64,000 bases of DNA from Hyphomicrobiales bacterium. GTDB lineage: Bacteria; Pseudomonadota; Alphaproteobacteria; Rhizobiales; Rhizobiaceae. Below, piece by piece: positions 1-9,363 of the stretch. Both the position numbers and the translations under genes were made by a program. The first letter of the stretch is position 1, and each line of letters begins with the position of its first letter. Location of the stretch: the NCBI GenBank assembly GCA_900471485.1, contig UCEU01000041.1, positions 79,896 through 143,895 of the forward strand. The letters run 5' to 3'. The notes below the pieces were generated by a model, which was not told where the DNA came from, made no database searches, and saw nothing but the letters and a program-made list of their open reading frames with translations.

Positions 1-702
1 GAGCAGGAACACCCAGGTGCCCGACGTTGCCGGCCAGACATTGCCGCCCGCTTCGCCGGAATAGTTGGCGAAAGTGAACAGGCGGCCGATCTCGTAGGAC
101 GGCGCGAAGTACAGGCACACGGCCGACAGCGCGATCGCCGATGCGAAGATCAGGTAACCCGAGAAGTCGGTGAGCTTCGCGGTCAGGCCGATACCCATGT
201 GGTTCACGAGCGCCTGCGCGCCGGTGATTATCACGAGGAACAGGATGCGCACCGTCGTCGTATCGGTCAGGCCGAAATAGGTCGTGCCGAACGAGCCCAT
301 GAAGAAGTAATAGGTGCCGACGTTGATGGCGCCGAGAACCGTAACGAGGCCGAGCAGGTTGAACCATGCGGTCAGCCAGCCGGTGAAGCGGTTGCCGAGG
401 ATCGAACCCCAGTGATAGAGGCCGCCGGCCGTCGGATAGGCCGAGCTGATCTGTGCCATGGCGACGGCGAACACCAGCGAAACGAAGCAGCCGATCGGCC
501 AGCCGATGCCGATCGCGGCACCGCCCGCACCGGCCGTTGCCTGCGCCAGCGAATTGATACCACCGGAGAGAATGCAAATGATCGAGAATGAAACGGCAAA
601 ATTCGAAAACGAGCTCATGCGCCGTTCGAGTTCCTGGGCATAGCCCATGGAATGCAGGATGTGCACATCCTGCTTCTTGTCGAGTTCCGAATAATCGGAC
701 AT
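1..702 (-). CDS. Amino acid permease, APC superfamily (truncated by window edge)
   Basis: A reading frame of 234 codons runs off the left end; only the N-terminal part is visible. It begins with ATG at 702 preceded by a GGGGGA ribosome site. After a hydrophilic N-terminus of about 35 residues it shows roughly five hydrophobic segments, starting with the glycine-rich first helix (SIICILSGGINS) and a SSAYPTAGGLYHWG stretch between helices 2 and 3, typical of amino-acid/polyamine/choline permeases of the APC superfamily. It should be an inner-membrane amino acid or amine importer. It lies on the same strand and 127 bp downstream of the formylglutamate amidohydrolase-like gene, so the two may act on related compounds (inference). 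The substrate cannot be read from the sequence. Confidence 0.8.
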   Translation of the reverse strand, partial: MSDYSELDKKQDVHILHSMGYAQELERRMSSFSNFAVSFSIICILSGGINSLAQATAGAGGAAIGIGWPIGCFVSLVFAVAMAQISSAYPTAGGLYHWGSILGNRFTGWLTAWFNLLGLVTVLGAINVGTYYFFMGSFGTTYFGLTDTTTVRILFLVIITGAQALVNHMGIGLTAKLTDFSGYLIFASAIALSAVCLYFAPSYEIGRLFTFANYSGEAGGNVWPATSGTWVFLL

Positions 703-792
703 GACGTCCCCCTGTTTAGCCATCAGCCGCGGAATTGCAGCTGATTGTCCAGTGCCAAAAGTGTCCGCGACGTGTTCGCCTGCGGACGGATC

Positions 793-805
793 GCAGTTAA
801 ACTGC
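793..805. promoter_or_regulatory. 13-bp odd palindrome between amidohydrolase and permease genes
   Basis: GCAGTTAAACTGC is a perfect palindrome around a central A. It lies about 90 bp upstream of the permease start in the gap after the amidohydrolase gene. It could be an operator giving the permease its own control; function is inference only. Confidence 0.25.
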
Positions 806-829
806 TCCCTGGGGTCTTATCTTTTGTCG

Positions 830-1603
830 TCAGGCGTCCAGGCTTTGCTGGAGCAGCCTCGTCAGATAGCTGGCCATGACCCCTTGGCCAGCTTGGTCTG
901 CGATGAGGTCGTTGCGGACCTCAATCATTACATTGCGCAAGCCATTGGAAAGCCCGTGCAGAACGAGCGTGTGCGTCACGCCGTCCTCGGGCCCATAGGG
1001 CTCGTTGCGTTCGATCTTGAAGGAAGCATCACCCGATGCCGCAGCCGCAAGCATGCGGTCGGCCAGGCGGCTGTCGTCGTCGTGCAGGATGCCGATCTCA
1101 ACGGCACGCGTCTTGCCGTGATAAATGGGAGTGAAGCTATGAACTGTCACGATCACGGTCTCCTGCCCCCTCGCCTTGCGGTCGCGAATCAGCGCCCGGA
1201 TGGCGTCGTGGAAAGGAATATACACGGCTTCGGTGCGCGCGTGACGTTCTTCGACGCTGAGACCGGCATTGCCGGGGATATCGTAGATTTCGCTCTTCTC
1301 GGGCATCGCGCCCGGAGATTCCGGTGGACGGTTGCAGTCGTAGATCAGCCGCGAAACCCGCTGATGCACAAGCGTGGCGTCGAGCGCCGCCGATATGCCT
1401 TGGGCGACCGCGAGCGCGCCCGGATCCCACGCGATATGACTGTTCAGCGCATCGGCCGGCAGGCCGAGCGTTCCGTAGCGCTCGGGCAGCATTCGCGACG
1501 CGTGCTCGCAGACCACGAGCACCGCGCTCCCGCCCTGCGGTCTCTCGACCACAACGCTTTCGCCGTCCGACTTGCTCAAGACCTCGAACTCAGCAGGCAC
1601 CAC
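830..1603 (-). CDS. N-formylglutamate amidohydrolase family protein
   Basis: The 257-residue protein carries the family landmarks: CEHAS near residue 33, a YDCNRPP motif near residue 90, VHSFTP near 155 and EVRND near 227. The family (FGase, PF05013) hydrolyses N-formyl-L-glutamate or related N-acyl amino acids, the last step of one histidine-degradation route. No hut genes are visible here, so the real substrate may be another formylated or acylated amino acid. The likely start is GTG at 1603 with a GGGGTG ribosome site. It is divergent from the RpiR-type regulator and upstream of an amino-acid permease on the same strand. Confidence 0.85.
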   Translation of the reverse strand: MVPAEFEVLSKSDGESVVVERPQGGSAVLVVCEHASRMLPERYGTLGLPADALNSHIAWDPGALAVAQGISAALDATLVHQRVSRLIYDCNRPPESPGAMPEKSEIYDIPGNAGLSVEERHARTEAVYIPFHDAIRALIRDRKARGQETVIVTVHSFTPIYHGKTRAVEIGILHDDDSRLADRMLAAAASGDASFKIERNEPYGPEDGVTHTLVLHGLSNGLRNVMIEVRNDLIADQAGQGVMASYLTRLLQQSLDA

Positions 1604-1640
1604 GAACGCACCCCGATCATTAATAAAATATGTACAAGAA

Positions 1641-1688
1641 AAGAATTCTTCAGCTTTGCGATTGTGTCAAGCGCGCTCTGAAAATTTC
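1641..1688. promoter_or_regulatory. Candidate operator palindromes in divergent promoter region
   Basis: AAGAATTCTT (1641-1650) is a perfect 10-bp palindrome and GAAAATTTC (1680-1688) is a near-palindrome. Both lie in the AT-rich gap between the leftward amidohydrolase gene and the rightward RpiR-type regulator gene. Autoregulation from such sites is common for this regulator family, but binding here is inferred. Confidence 0.3.
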
Positions 1689-1703
1689 TTTTCATGACAA
1701 CAG

Positions 1704-1733
1704 TTGACATGGATTGTGACAGCGTTGTTAACT
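1704..1733 (+). promoter_or_regulatory. Sigma70-like promoter of the RpiR-type regulator
   Basis: TTGACA at 1704-1709 is followed after 18 bases by TTAACT at 1728-1733. Transcription would begin near 1740, which makes the GTG at 1738 an unlikely start and favours the GTG at 1780. Confidence 0.45.
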
Positions 1734-1779
1734 TTGAGTGGGAAAGTGGCACAAGACCAATCCCGGGGAGCAAGATCGC

Positions 1780-2652
1780 GTGACCGTTGCGTCGAAAACA
1801 GTTTCGGACGTAATCCACTCGCATTTTGGCGTGCTCACGCGTGCCGAAAAGCAGTTGGCTGAAAGTCTGCTGGACAACTACCCTGTCTCGGGACTGGGGA
1901 GCATCACGACGATCGCCGAGAACGCCGGCGTATCGACGCCGACGGTCGTGCGCATGGTCCAGAAGCTGGGCTTCAAGGGCTATCCCGATTTCCAGGCGCA
2001 TCTGCATCAGGAACTCGAGGCGACGATCTCGAACCCGATCACCAAGCACGACCGCTGGGCCTCCAACGCGCCAGGCACCCACATTCTCAACCGTTTCGCC
2101 GATGCCATCATGGGCAACCTGCGCCAGACGCTGACCGGGCTCGACACAGCCACCTTCGACAGCGTCGCTGCGCTGTTGTCAGACCGCAAGCGCGGCCTCT
2201 ACTTTGTCGGCGGCCGTATCACCGGCGCGCTGGCCGAGTATTTCTTCACCCATATGCAGGTCATCCGCCCACATACGGAGCTGCTTTCGTCCAACTCCAG
2301 CAGCTGGCCGCAATATGTGCTGAACATGAGCCCCGGCGACGTGCTGGTGATCTTCGACATCCGTCGCTACGAGCAGGAACTGGTGAGCCTTGCGACCGCC
2401 GCCAGGAAGTGCGGCGCGGAGATCATCGTCTTCACCGACCAATGGGGATCCCCCGCCGCCAAGCTCGCGCGCCATACGTTCCGTGTGCAGATAGAAGCCC
2501 CCTCTGCATGGGATAGCTCCGTCGTCACCCTTTTCATTGTCGAAGCGCTCATCGAAGCGGTCCAGAGCTCGACATGGGACGAGACGAAGGAGCGCATGAA
2601 AACCTTGGAAGGCCTGTTCGAACAAACAAGGCTTTTCCGCAAACTCGGTTAG
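1780..2652 (+). CDS. MurR/RpiR family transcriptional regulator
   Basis: The protein has an N-terminal RpiR-type helix-turn-helix (residues about 1-75, with ITTIAENAGVSTPTVVRMVQ as recognition region) followed by a SIS sugar-isomerase fold (about 120-260, including the GLYFVGGR segment). This is the standard two-domain layout of RpiR/MurR regulators, which usually sense phosphosugars or related metabolites. The chosen start is GTG 1780 with GGGGAG nine bases upstream; an in-frame GTG at 1738 would add 14 residues but lies at the predicted transcription start. It is divergent from the amidohydrolase gene and directly upstream of an ABC importer operon on the same strand, the most likely target. 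Confidence 0.88.
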   Translation: MTVASKTVSDVIHSHFGVLTRAEKQLAESLLDNYPVSGLGSITTIAENAGVSTPTVVRMVQKLGFKGYPDFQAHLHQELEATISNPITKHDRWASNAPGTHILNRFADAIMGNLRQTLTGLDTATFDSVAALLSDRKRGLYFVGGRITGALAEYFFTHMQVIRPHTELLSSNSSSWPQYVLNMSPGDVLVIFDIRRYEQELVSLATAARKCGAEIIVFTDQWGSPAAKLARHTFRVQIEAPSAWDSSVVTLFIVEALIEAVQSSTWDETKERMKTLEGLFEQTRLFRKLG

Positions 2653-2828
2653 GAGGGAGACAACATACTACCAATGGCGTAGGCAAACGCGGACTGGTGT
2701 CGTAAATGAAACATCGCCGTCAAACGCCTGCTATACCAAGAAAAATTTACGTCATTGAACTGTCACACAAGCTTCACGTAACGTCAGTAACAGCATCGTC
2801 GGACACTGAAACCCGAAGGAGAACAACA

Positions 2829-3932
2829 GTGATCTCTAATCTTTCTCGACTGCTCTCGCTCTCGACCGCGATCGTCGTGGCTTCGACCGCAATTGCCGCT
2901 GCCGAGCCGAGCGCCGAACTCATCGCTGCCGCCAAGAAGGAAGGCACGCTGACCACGATCGCGCTTCCGCACGACTGGTGCGGCTACGGCGACGTCATTG
3001 CCGGCTTCAAGGCGAAGTACGGCATCGAAGTGAACGAACTGAACCCGGATGCTGGTTCGGGCGATGAAATCGAAGCCATCAAGGCCAACAAGGGCAACAC
3101 CGGCCCGCAGGCTCCTGACGTCATCGACGTCGGCCTCTCCTTCGGCCCGACCGCAAAGGCCGACGGCTTGATCCAGCCCTACAAGGTCTCGACGTGGGAC
3201 TCCATTCCTGACAGCGCCAAGGATGCCGACGGCTTCTGGTACGGCGACTACTACGGCGTTCTCTCCTTCGTCGTGAACACCGACATCGTCAAGGAAGTGC
3301 CGAAGGACTGGGCCGACCTGAAGAAGTCGGACTACGCCAACTCGATCGCTCTCGCCGGTGACCCGCGCGCTTCCAATCAGGCTGTCCAGGCTGTTTACGC
3401 TGCCGGCATCGCCGCTGGTGAAAAGGACGCGACCAAGGCTGGTGAAGCCGGTCTCGCCTTCTTCGGCGAACTCAACAAGGCAGGCAACCTCGTTCCGGTT
3501 ATCGGCAAGTCCGCTTCGCTGGCACAGGGCTCGACCCCGATCGTCATCGCATGGGACTACAACGGCCTGTCCTGGCGCGATACGCTCAAGGGCAACCCGC
3601 CGGTTGAAGTCGTCGTTCCGGCATCGGGCGTCAACGCCGGCGTTTACGTTCAGGCGATCTCCGCCTTCGCTCCGCACCCGAACGCTGCCAAGCTCTGGAT
3701 GGAATACCTCTATTCGGACGAAGGTCAGCTCGGCTGGCTGAAGGGCTATTGCCACCCGATCCGCTTCAACGACCTGGCCAAGAACAAAAAGATCCCGCAG
3801 GAACTTCTCGACAAGCTCCCGCCGGCAGCTGCCTATGAAAAGGCTGTCTTCCCGACGCTCGACGAGCAGGAAGCCGGCAAGACCGCCATCACCGGCAAGT
3901 GGGACAGCGTCGTCGGCGCCAACGTTCAGTAA
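2829..3932 (+). CDS. ABC transporter periplasmic solute-binding protein
   Basis: The start is GTG 2829, preceded by AAGGAGAAC; the open frame extends farther upstream but lacks a ribosome site there. The 367-residue product opens with a Sec signal peptide of about 24 residues ending in AIAAAE, followed by a bacterial extracellular solute-binding fold of the Fe3+/polyamine-like class (PF13416/COG1840-like). It would capture a substrate in the periplasm for the two permeases and ATPase that follow. A hairpin terminator lies just after the stop codon, so the binding protein is probably made in excess of the membrane components. The substrate is not identifiable. Confidence 0.85.
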   Translation: MISNLSRLLSLSTAIVVASTAIAAAEPSAELIAAAKKEGTLTTIALPHDWCGYGDVIAGFKAKYGIEVNELNPDAGSGDEIEAIKANKGNTGPQAPDVIDVGLSFGPTAKADGLIQPYKVSTWDSIPDSAKDADGFWYGDYYGVLSFVVNTDIVKEVPKDWADLKKSDYANSIALAGDPRASNQAVQAVYAAGIAAGEKDATKAGEAGLAFFGELNKAGNLVPVIGKSASLAQGSTPIVIAWDYNGLSWRDTLKGNPPVEVVVPASGVNAGVYVQAISAFAPHPNAAKLWMEYLYSDEGQLGWLKGYCHPIRFNDLAKNKKIPQELLDKLPPAAAYEKAVFPTLDEQEAGKTAITGKWDSVVGANVQ

Positions 3933-3947
3933 GATCAGATGACACCG

Positions 3948-3978
3948 CCTCTCCGCCGTTCAGGCGGGGAGGCTTTTT
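3948..3978 (+). terminator. Intra-operon hairpin terminator/attenuator
   Basis: CCTCTCCGCC (3948-3957) pairs with GGCGGGGAGG (3963-3972) across a five-base loop, with one G-T pair, and is followed by CTTTTTG. It lies between the binding-protein gene and the first permease gene, so it probably works as a partial terminator. Confidence 0.75.
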
Positions 3979-4011
3979 GCCCCTCCGACGCCGCAAGATG
4001 AGCTTTCTTCA

Positions 4012-4905
4012 ATGAGCACTGTTTCGACGCCCGTGGTGAGCACGGCTCCGCTGATCACAAAAGACCGCGTGATCGACTGGTTGGGCATTGCGCCCTTCAT
4101 TATTTTCGCGCTGCTTTTTCTCATTATTCCAACGCTCTATCTTGTCGTCGGCGCCTTCCTGACGCCCGAGGGTAATTTCACGCTGAAGAACATCGGCGAT
4201 CTCTTCACTCCGTCGATCCTCAGCGCCTACTGGATCAGTATCCGCGTCTCGGTCGCCTCGGCACTCGGCGGCGCGCTGATCGGCTTCTTCCTCGCCTGGG
4301 CGGTCGTGCTCGGCGGTCTGCCGACCTCGGTGCGCTCGACGCTGTTGACCTTCTCCGGAGTCGCCTCGAACTTCGCGGGCATCCCGCTCGCCTTCTCGTT
4401 TCTGGCAACCCTTGGCCGCACCGGCCTCGTTACCGTTTTCCTCAGGGACTGGTTCGGCTTCAACCTCTATGGCACCGGCTTCAACCTGCTCTCCTTCTTC
4501 GGCCTCACCATCACCTACATGTACTTCCAGATCCCGCTGATGGTACTGATCCTGACGCCGGCGCTCGACGGCATGAAGAAGGAATGGCGCGAGGCAGCCG
4601 AAATCCTCGGCGCCAGCAATGTTCAATATTGGACCCGGGTTGCCCTGCCGATCCTCTGGCCGAGCCTTCTCGGCACGACCTTGCTGCTTTTCGCCAACGC
4701 CTTCGGCGCCATCGCGACGGCCTACGCGCTGACTGGCTCCTCGCTCAACATCGTCCCCATTCTGCTCTACGCGCAGATCCGCGGCGACGTGCTTCACAAT
4801 GCCAACCTCGGCTATGCGATCGCGCTCGGCATGATCGTCATCACCGGCGTGTCCAACATCCTCTATCTCATGCTGCGCATGCGCGCTGAACGGTGGCAGA
4901 AATGA
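4012..4905 (+). CDS. ABC transporter permease (first of pair)
   Basis: The 297-residue hydrophobic protein has about six membrane helices and the binding-protein-dependent permease loop (EAAEILGAS near residues 195-205) that docks on the ATPase. It begins at ATG 4012 with only a weak ribosome site. Its stop codon overlaps the start of the next permease gene in an ATGA arrangement, showing translational coupling. With its partner it forms the inner-membrane channel of the importer whose binding protein is encoded at 2829. Confidence 0.88.
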   Translation: MSTVSTPVVSTAPLITKDRVIDWLGIAPFIIFALLFLIIPTLYLVVGAFLTPEGNFTLKNIGDLFTPSILSAYWISIRVSVASALGGALIGFFLAWAVVLGGLPTSVRSTLLTFSGVASNFAGIPLAFSFLATLGRTGLVTVFLRDWFGFNLYGTGFNLLSFFGLTITYMYFQIPLMVLILTPALDGMKKEWREAAEILGASNVQYWTRVALPILWPSLLGTTLLLFANAFGAIATAYALTGSSLNIVPILLYAQIRGDVLHNANLGYAIALGMIVITGVSNILYLMLRMRAERWQK

Positions 4906-5690
4906 AGGCTCAGAAACTCGGCGCCTGGATCGCCATCGCCATCGGCGCGACCTATTTCATCGTACCTCTGCTCGGAACCATCGAGTTCTCGCTGCGCATG
5001 CGTCGCGACGCCTACAGCTTCGACGCCTACGCATCGGTCTTCTCCGACGAGCGCTTCCGCGAGACCTTCGGCTATTCGATGATGATGGCGCTTTTGACCA
5101 TCGTCTTCGGCATGCTGCTGATCGTGCCGACCGCCTATTGGGTTCGCCTGCGCATGCCGCAGATGCGCCAGGTGGTGGAGTTCATCACGCTGTTGCCGCT
5201 GGTCATCCCGGCCATCGTCATCGTCTTCGGTTATCTGAGGATGTACAATTCATCCTCCTATCTGCCGATGACCGGCTCGACGACCGGCACCAACATCCTG
5301 CTCGTCTTCTCCTACATCACCCTCTCGCTACCCTACATGTACCGCTCCGTCGATACCGCCATGCGCGCCATTGACGTCAGAACGCTGACCGAAGCCGCCC
5401 AGAGCCTCGGCGCCAGCTGGTGGACGATCATGTTCAAGTGCATCTTCCCGAACGTGATGAGCGGCATCCTCTCGGGCGCCTTCATCACGCTGGCGATCGT
5501 CATGGGTGAGTTTACCTTCGCCGCATTGCTGAGCCGCCCGGCCTTCGGCCCCTACCTGCAGCTGGTCGGCGCCAACCGCGCCTATGAGCCCTCGGCGCTT
5601 GCCGTGATCGCATTCTCCATCACCTGGCTCAGCATGGGCCTGCTCAATCTCGTCTCGCGCATCGGCAAATCCCGTCCGGCCAAGGCTTAA
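4902..5690 (+). CDS. ABC transporter permease (second of pair)
   Basis: The product is 262 residues from ATG 4902, which overlaps the preceding stop codon by four bases (ATGA). A GTG at 4893 would add three residues but is less likely. About six membrane helices are visible, with the EAA loop (EAAQSLGAS, near residue 165) required for contact with the nucleotide-binding subunit. It resembles PotC/PhnV-like inner-membrane subunits. The gap to the ATPase gene is 11 bases. Confidence 0.88.
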   Translation: MKAQKLGAWIAIAIGATYFIVPLLGTIEFSLRMRRDAYSFDAYASVFSDERFRETFGYSMMMALLTIVFGMLLIVPTAYWVRLRMPQMRQVVEFITLLPLVIPAIVIVFGYLRMYNSSSYLPMTGSTTGTNILLVFSYITLSLPYMYRSVDTAMRAIDVRTLTEAAQSLGASWWTIMFKCIFPNVMSGILSGAFITLAIVMGEFTFAALLSRPAFGPYLQLVGANRAYEPSALAVIAFSITWLSMGLLNLVSRIGKSRPAKA

Positions 5691-5701
5691 GGTATTTCGA
5701 T

Positions 5702-6763
5702 ATGTCTTTTCTCTCGTTGACCAACATTCAGAAATCCTTCGGCCAGGTTCAGGTCGTCAAGGATTTCAACATGAATATCGAGAAGGGCGAGTTCGTCTCC
5801 TTCCTCGGGCCGTCGGGTTGCGGCAAGACCACCGTGCTGCGCATGATCGCCGGCTTCGAAACGCCCACCGGCGGAAGTCTCAGCATCGCCGGCAAGGACA
5901 TCGCGCCGCTGAAGCCGAACCAGCGCAACATCGGCATGGTCTTCCAGGCCTACGCCCTCTTCCCGAACATGACGGTGCATGACAACGTCGCCTTCGGCCT
6001 GAAGATCGCCGGCAAGCCGAAGGACGAGATCGACGCCCGCGTCAAGGAGATGCTGGCGCTGATCCACCTCGGCCACCTCGCTGATCGCTATCCCTACCAG
6101 ATGTCGGGTGGCCAGCAGCAGCGCGTTGCTCTCGCCCGCGCCCTTGCCGCCAAGCCGCAGGTCCTGCTGCTCGACGAGCCGCTCTCGGCGCTCGACGCCA
6201 AGATCCGCGTGTCGCTGCGAGAGGAAATCCGCCAGATCCAGCAGTCGCTCGGGATCACCACCATCTTCGTCACCCACGACCAGGAAGAGGCGCTGTCGAT
6301 CTCCGACCGCATCGTCGTCATGAACGGCGGCCGCGCCGACCAGATCGGCACGCCTTTCGAGATCTACAACACGCCGGCCACCCGCTTCGTCGCCTCCTTC
6401 GTCGGCACGCTGAACCTGATCGAGGCCAAGGTCGTCGACCCCGCCGCCAACCGCATCCAGATCGGCGACCAGGGCGTGACCCTCCGGCAGTCCGTCGCCG
6501 CCTTCAATGCCGGTGACACTGTCTCGCTGGCGCTGCGCCCGGAAGCCGGATCGTTGGCTGAAAGCACGCCGAGCGACACGAAGCTGACCGGCCAGGTGGT
6601 ATCAGCCCACTTCCTCGGCTCCGTCATCCGCACCCGCATGAATGTCGGCGGCAATGTCATCTCCTTCGACATGTTCAACAGCCCCGGCGTCAAGCCGCCC
6701 GCTACAGGCGAAACAGTGACGCTGCGCTTCATGGCCGCCGACCTACTCGTCATCCGCGACTGA
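5702..6763 (+). CDS. ABC transporter ATP-binding protein
   Basis: The 353-residue ATPase has Walker A GPSGCGKTT (residues 36-44), signature SGGQQQR (about 137-143), Walker B VLLLDEPLSALD (about 155-166) and a switch histidine in VTHDQEE (about 193). The last 110 residues form a TOBE-type regulatory domain, as in PotA/MalK-like importers. It energises the two permeases encoded just upstream and is the last gene of that operon, followed by a strong hairpin terminator. Confidence 0.92.
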   Translation: MSFLSLTNIQKSFGQVQVVKDFNMNIEKGEFVSFLGPSGCGKTTVLRMIAGFETPTGGSLSIAGKDIAPLKPNQRNIGMVFQAYALFPNMTVHDNVAFGLKIAGKPKDEIDARVKEMLALIHLGHLADRYPYQMSGGQQQRVALARALAAKPQVLLLDEPLSALDAKIRVSLREEIRQIQQSLGITTIFVTHDQEEALSISDRIVVMNGGRADQIGTPFEIYNTPATRFVASFVGTLNLIEAKVVDPAANRIQIGDQGVTLRQSVAAFNAGDTVSLALRPEAGSLAESTPSDTKLTGQVVSAHFLGSVIRTRMNVGGNVISFDMFNSPGVKPPATGETVTLRFMAADLLVIRD

Positions 6764-6783
6764 CCAGCCGACCATCCGATCCC

Positions 6784-6815
6784 AAAAGGCGTCGCTCCAA
6801 GCGACGCCTTTTGCA
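6784..6815 (+). terminator. Rho-independent terminator of the first ABC operon
   Basis: AAAAGGCGTCGC (6784-6795) pairs perfectly with GCGACGCCTTTT (6801-6812) across a five-base loop. The stem ends in a T run, so it can terminate transcription leaving the ATPase gene. Confidence 0.85.
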
Positions 6816-6944
6816 TTTGCGGCTTTGCCACACTGAGCCTGCCGATGCCCCCCCATGCAGCGAAAGCGGGAAAAATTGCTTGTAATGCCGGGCGGGTTGC
6901 GCGACGACGGGATGGATCATTCATTTCGGCAAAGTCAGTTCAGC

Positions 6945-8288
6945 ATGTCTCCCACCACGACCACGGCGGCCGCGCCGCGCAGCCTCACCTCACAGGATTT
7001 CAAGACGCTCGGCCTCTCGACCCTCGGCGGCGCGCTCGAGTTCTACGATTTCATCATCTTCGTCTTTTTCGCCAGCGTCATCGGCCACCTGTTCTTCCCG
7101 CCCGACATGCCCGACTGGCTGGTGACCATCCAGACCTTCGGCATCTTCGCCGCCGGCTATCTGGTGCGCCCGATCGGCGGCATCGTGCTTGCCCATTTCG
7201 GCGACATGTTCGGCCGCAAGCGGGTCTTCGCCTTCTCGATCCTGCTGATGGCGCTCTCCACGCTCGGCATGGCCGCCATGCCGACCTACGCCAGCATCGG
7301 CGTCGCGGCACCTATCCTGCTCATCCTCATGCGCGTCCTGCAGGGTGCGGCCATCGGCGGCGAAGTGCCCGGCGCCTGGACGTTCGTTGCAGAGCACGTT
7401 CCGTTCCGCCGCGTCGGTTTCGCCTGCGGCTTCCTCTGCTCGGGCCTGACACTTGGCATCCTGCTCGGCTCCTTCATCGCCACCATCATCAACTCGGTCT
7501 TCACGCCTGATGATGTCGCGGCCTACGCCTGGCGCATCCCCTTCTTCCTCGGCGGCATCTTCGGCCTCGTCGCCGTCTATCTCCGCCGCTGGCTGCAGGA
7601 GACGCCGATCTTCTCGGAAATGAAGCAGAGCCGCTCGCTGGTGCGCGAACTGCCGCTGAAGGCCGTGCTGCGCGACTACCCGCGCGGCGTCATCGTCTCG
7701 ATCATCCTCACCTGGATCCTGTCGGCCGGCATCGTCGTCACCACGCTGATGACCGCGACCTTCCTGCAGAAGCTCTATGGCTACACCGCGCAGCAGTCGC
7801 TGGCCGCGACCAGCTTCGGCACGCTGTTCCTGATCTTCGGCACGGCAGCCGCCGGCGCGATCGTCGACCGCGTCGGTTCCGGACGGTTCTTCGTGGTGTC
7901 GAGCATCTTCTTCGGCGTCGCGACCTTCGCCTTCTACAGCTACGCCGCCGTGTCGCTGACGGTTCTCTTCGCGCTCTACGCGGTGATGGGTCTGGCCGTC
8001 GGCATGGTCGGCGCCGTGCCCTACGTGATGGTCCGCGCCTTCCCGGCCCGCGTCCGCTTCACCGGTCTCTCCTTCTCCTACAACATCTCCTACGCCATCT
8101 TCGGCGGCCTCACACCGCTGGCGGTCGCCTCGTTGCTGCCGCTGAACCCGATGGCCCACGCCTACTACCTGCTGTTCATCGCAGCCCTCGCCTTCGGCCT
8201 CGGCCTCTACCTGATCGCCAAGGGCGACAGCGTCGAGGCGGAAGTCGGTATCGAGGAACTGACGGACCGGCTGGCTCAGAAGGCCTGA
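6945..8288 (+). CDS. MFS transporter, metabolite:H+ symporter type
   Basis: The protein has about 12 membrane helices. The conserved loop between helices 2 and 3 is HFGDMFGRKR (about residues 85-94), and the first helix begins with GGALEFYDF, as in the metabolite:proton symporter family (ProP/KgtP/ShiA-like). Such proteins import organic acids, betaines or similar solutes. The chosen start, ATG 6945, gives 447 residues; in-frame ATGs at 6855, 6885 and 6912 exist, but none has a convincing ribosome site. The preceding terminator suggests separate transcription from the ABC operon. The substrate is unknown. Confidence 0.85.
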   Translation: MSPTTTTAAAPRSLTSQDFKTLGLSTLGGALEFYDFIIFVFFASVIGHLFFPPDMPDWLVTIQTFGIFAAGYLVRPIGGIVLAHFGDMFGRKRVFAFSILLMALSTLGMAAMPTYASIGVAAPILLILMRVLQGAAIGGEVPGAWTFVAEHVPFRRVGFACGFLCSGLTLGILLGSFIATIINSVFTPDDVAAYAWRIPFFLGGIFGLVAVYLRRWLQETPIFSEMKQSRSLVRELPLKAVLRDYPRGVIVSIILTWILSAGIVVTTLMTATFLQKLYGYTAQQSLAATSFGTLFLIFGTAAAGAIVDRVGSGRFFVVSSIFFGVATFAFYSYAAVSLTVLFALYAVMGLAVGMVGAVPYVMVRAFPARVRFTGLSFSYNISYAIFGGLTPLAVASLLPLNPMAHAYYLLFIAALAFGLGLYLIAKGDSVEAEVGIEELTDRLAQKA

Positions 8289-8293
8289 CATGC

Positions 8294-8320
8294 AAAGGGC
8301 GGCCACCGGCCGCCCTTTCT
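8294..8320. terminator. Bidirectional terminator between convergent genes
   Basis: AAAGGGCGGCC (8294-8304) pairs with GGCCGCCCTTT (8308-8318) over a three-base loop, with A and T tracts on the two sides. It sits between the rightward MFS gene and the end of the leftward sugar ABC operon and can serve both. Confidence 0.8.
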
Positions 8321-8349
8321 GTATTCACGAGTGCCGAGGCCGCGCCATC

Positions 8350-9351
<1,002 letters not shown>

Positions 9352-9363
9352 TGCTCGTATTCC

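Noticed and set aside
2706..2828. An upstream extension of the binding-protein frame starting at ATG 2706
   Set aside because: The extension puts 41 charged residues before the signal peptide. AAGGAGAAC directly before GTG 2829 marks the real start.
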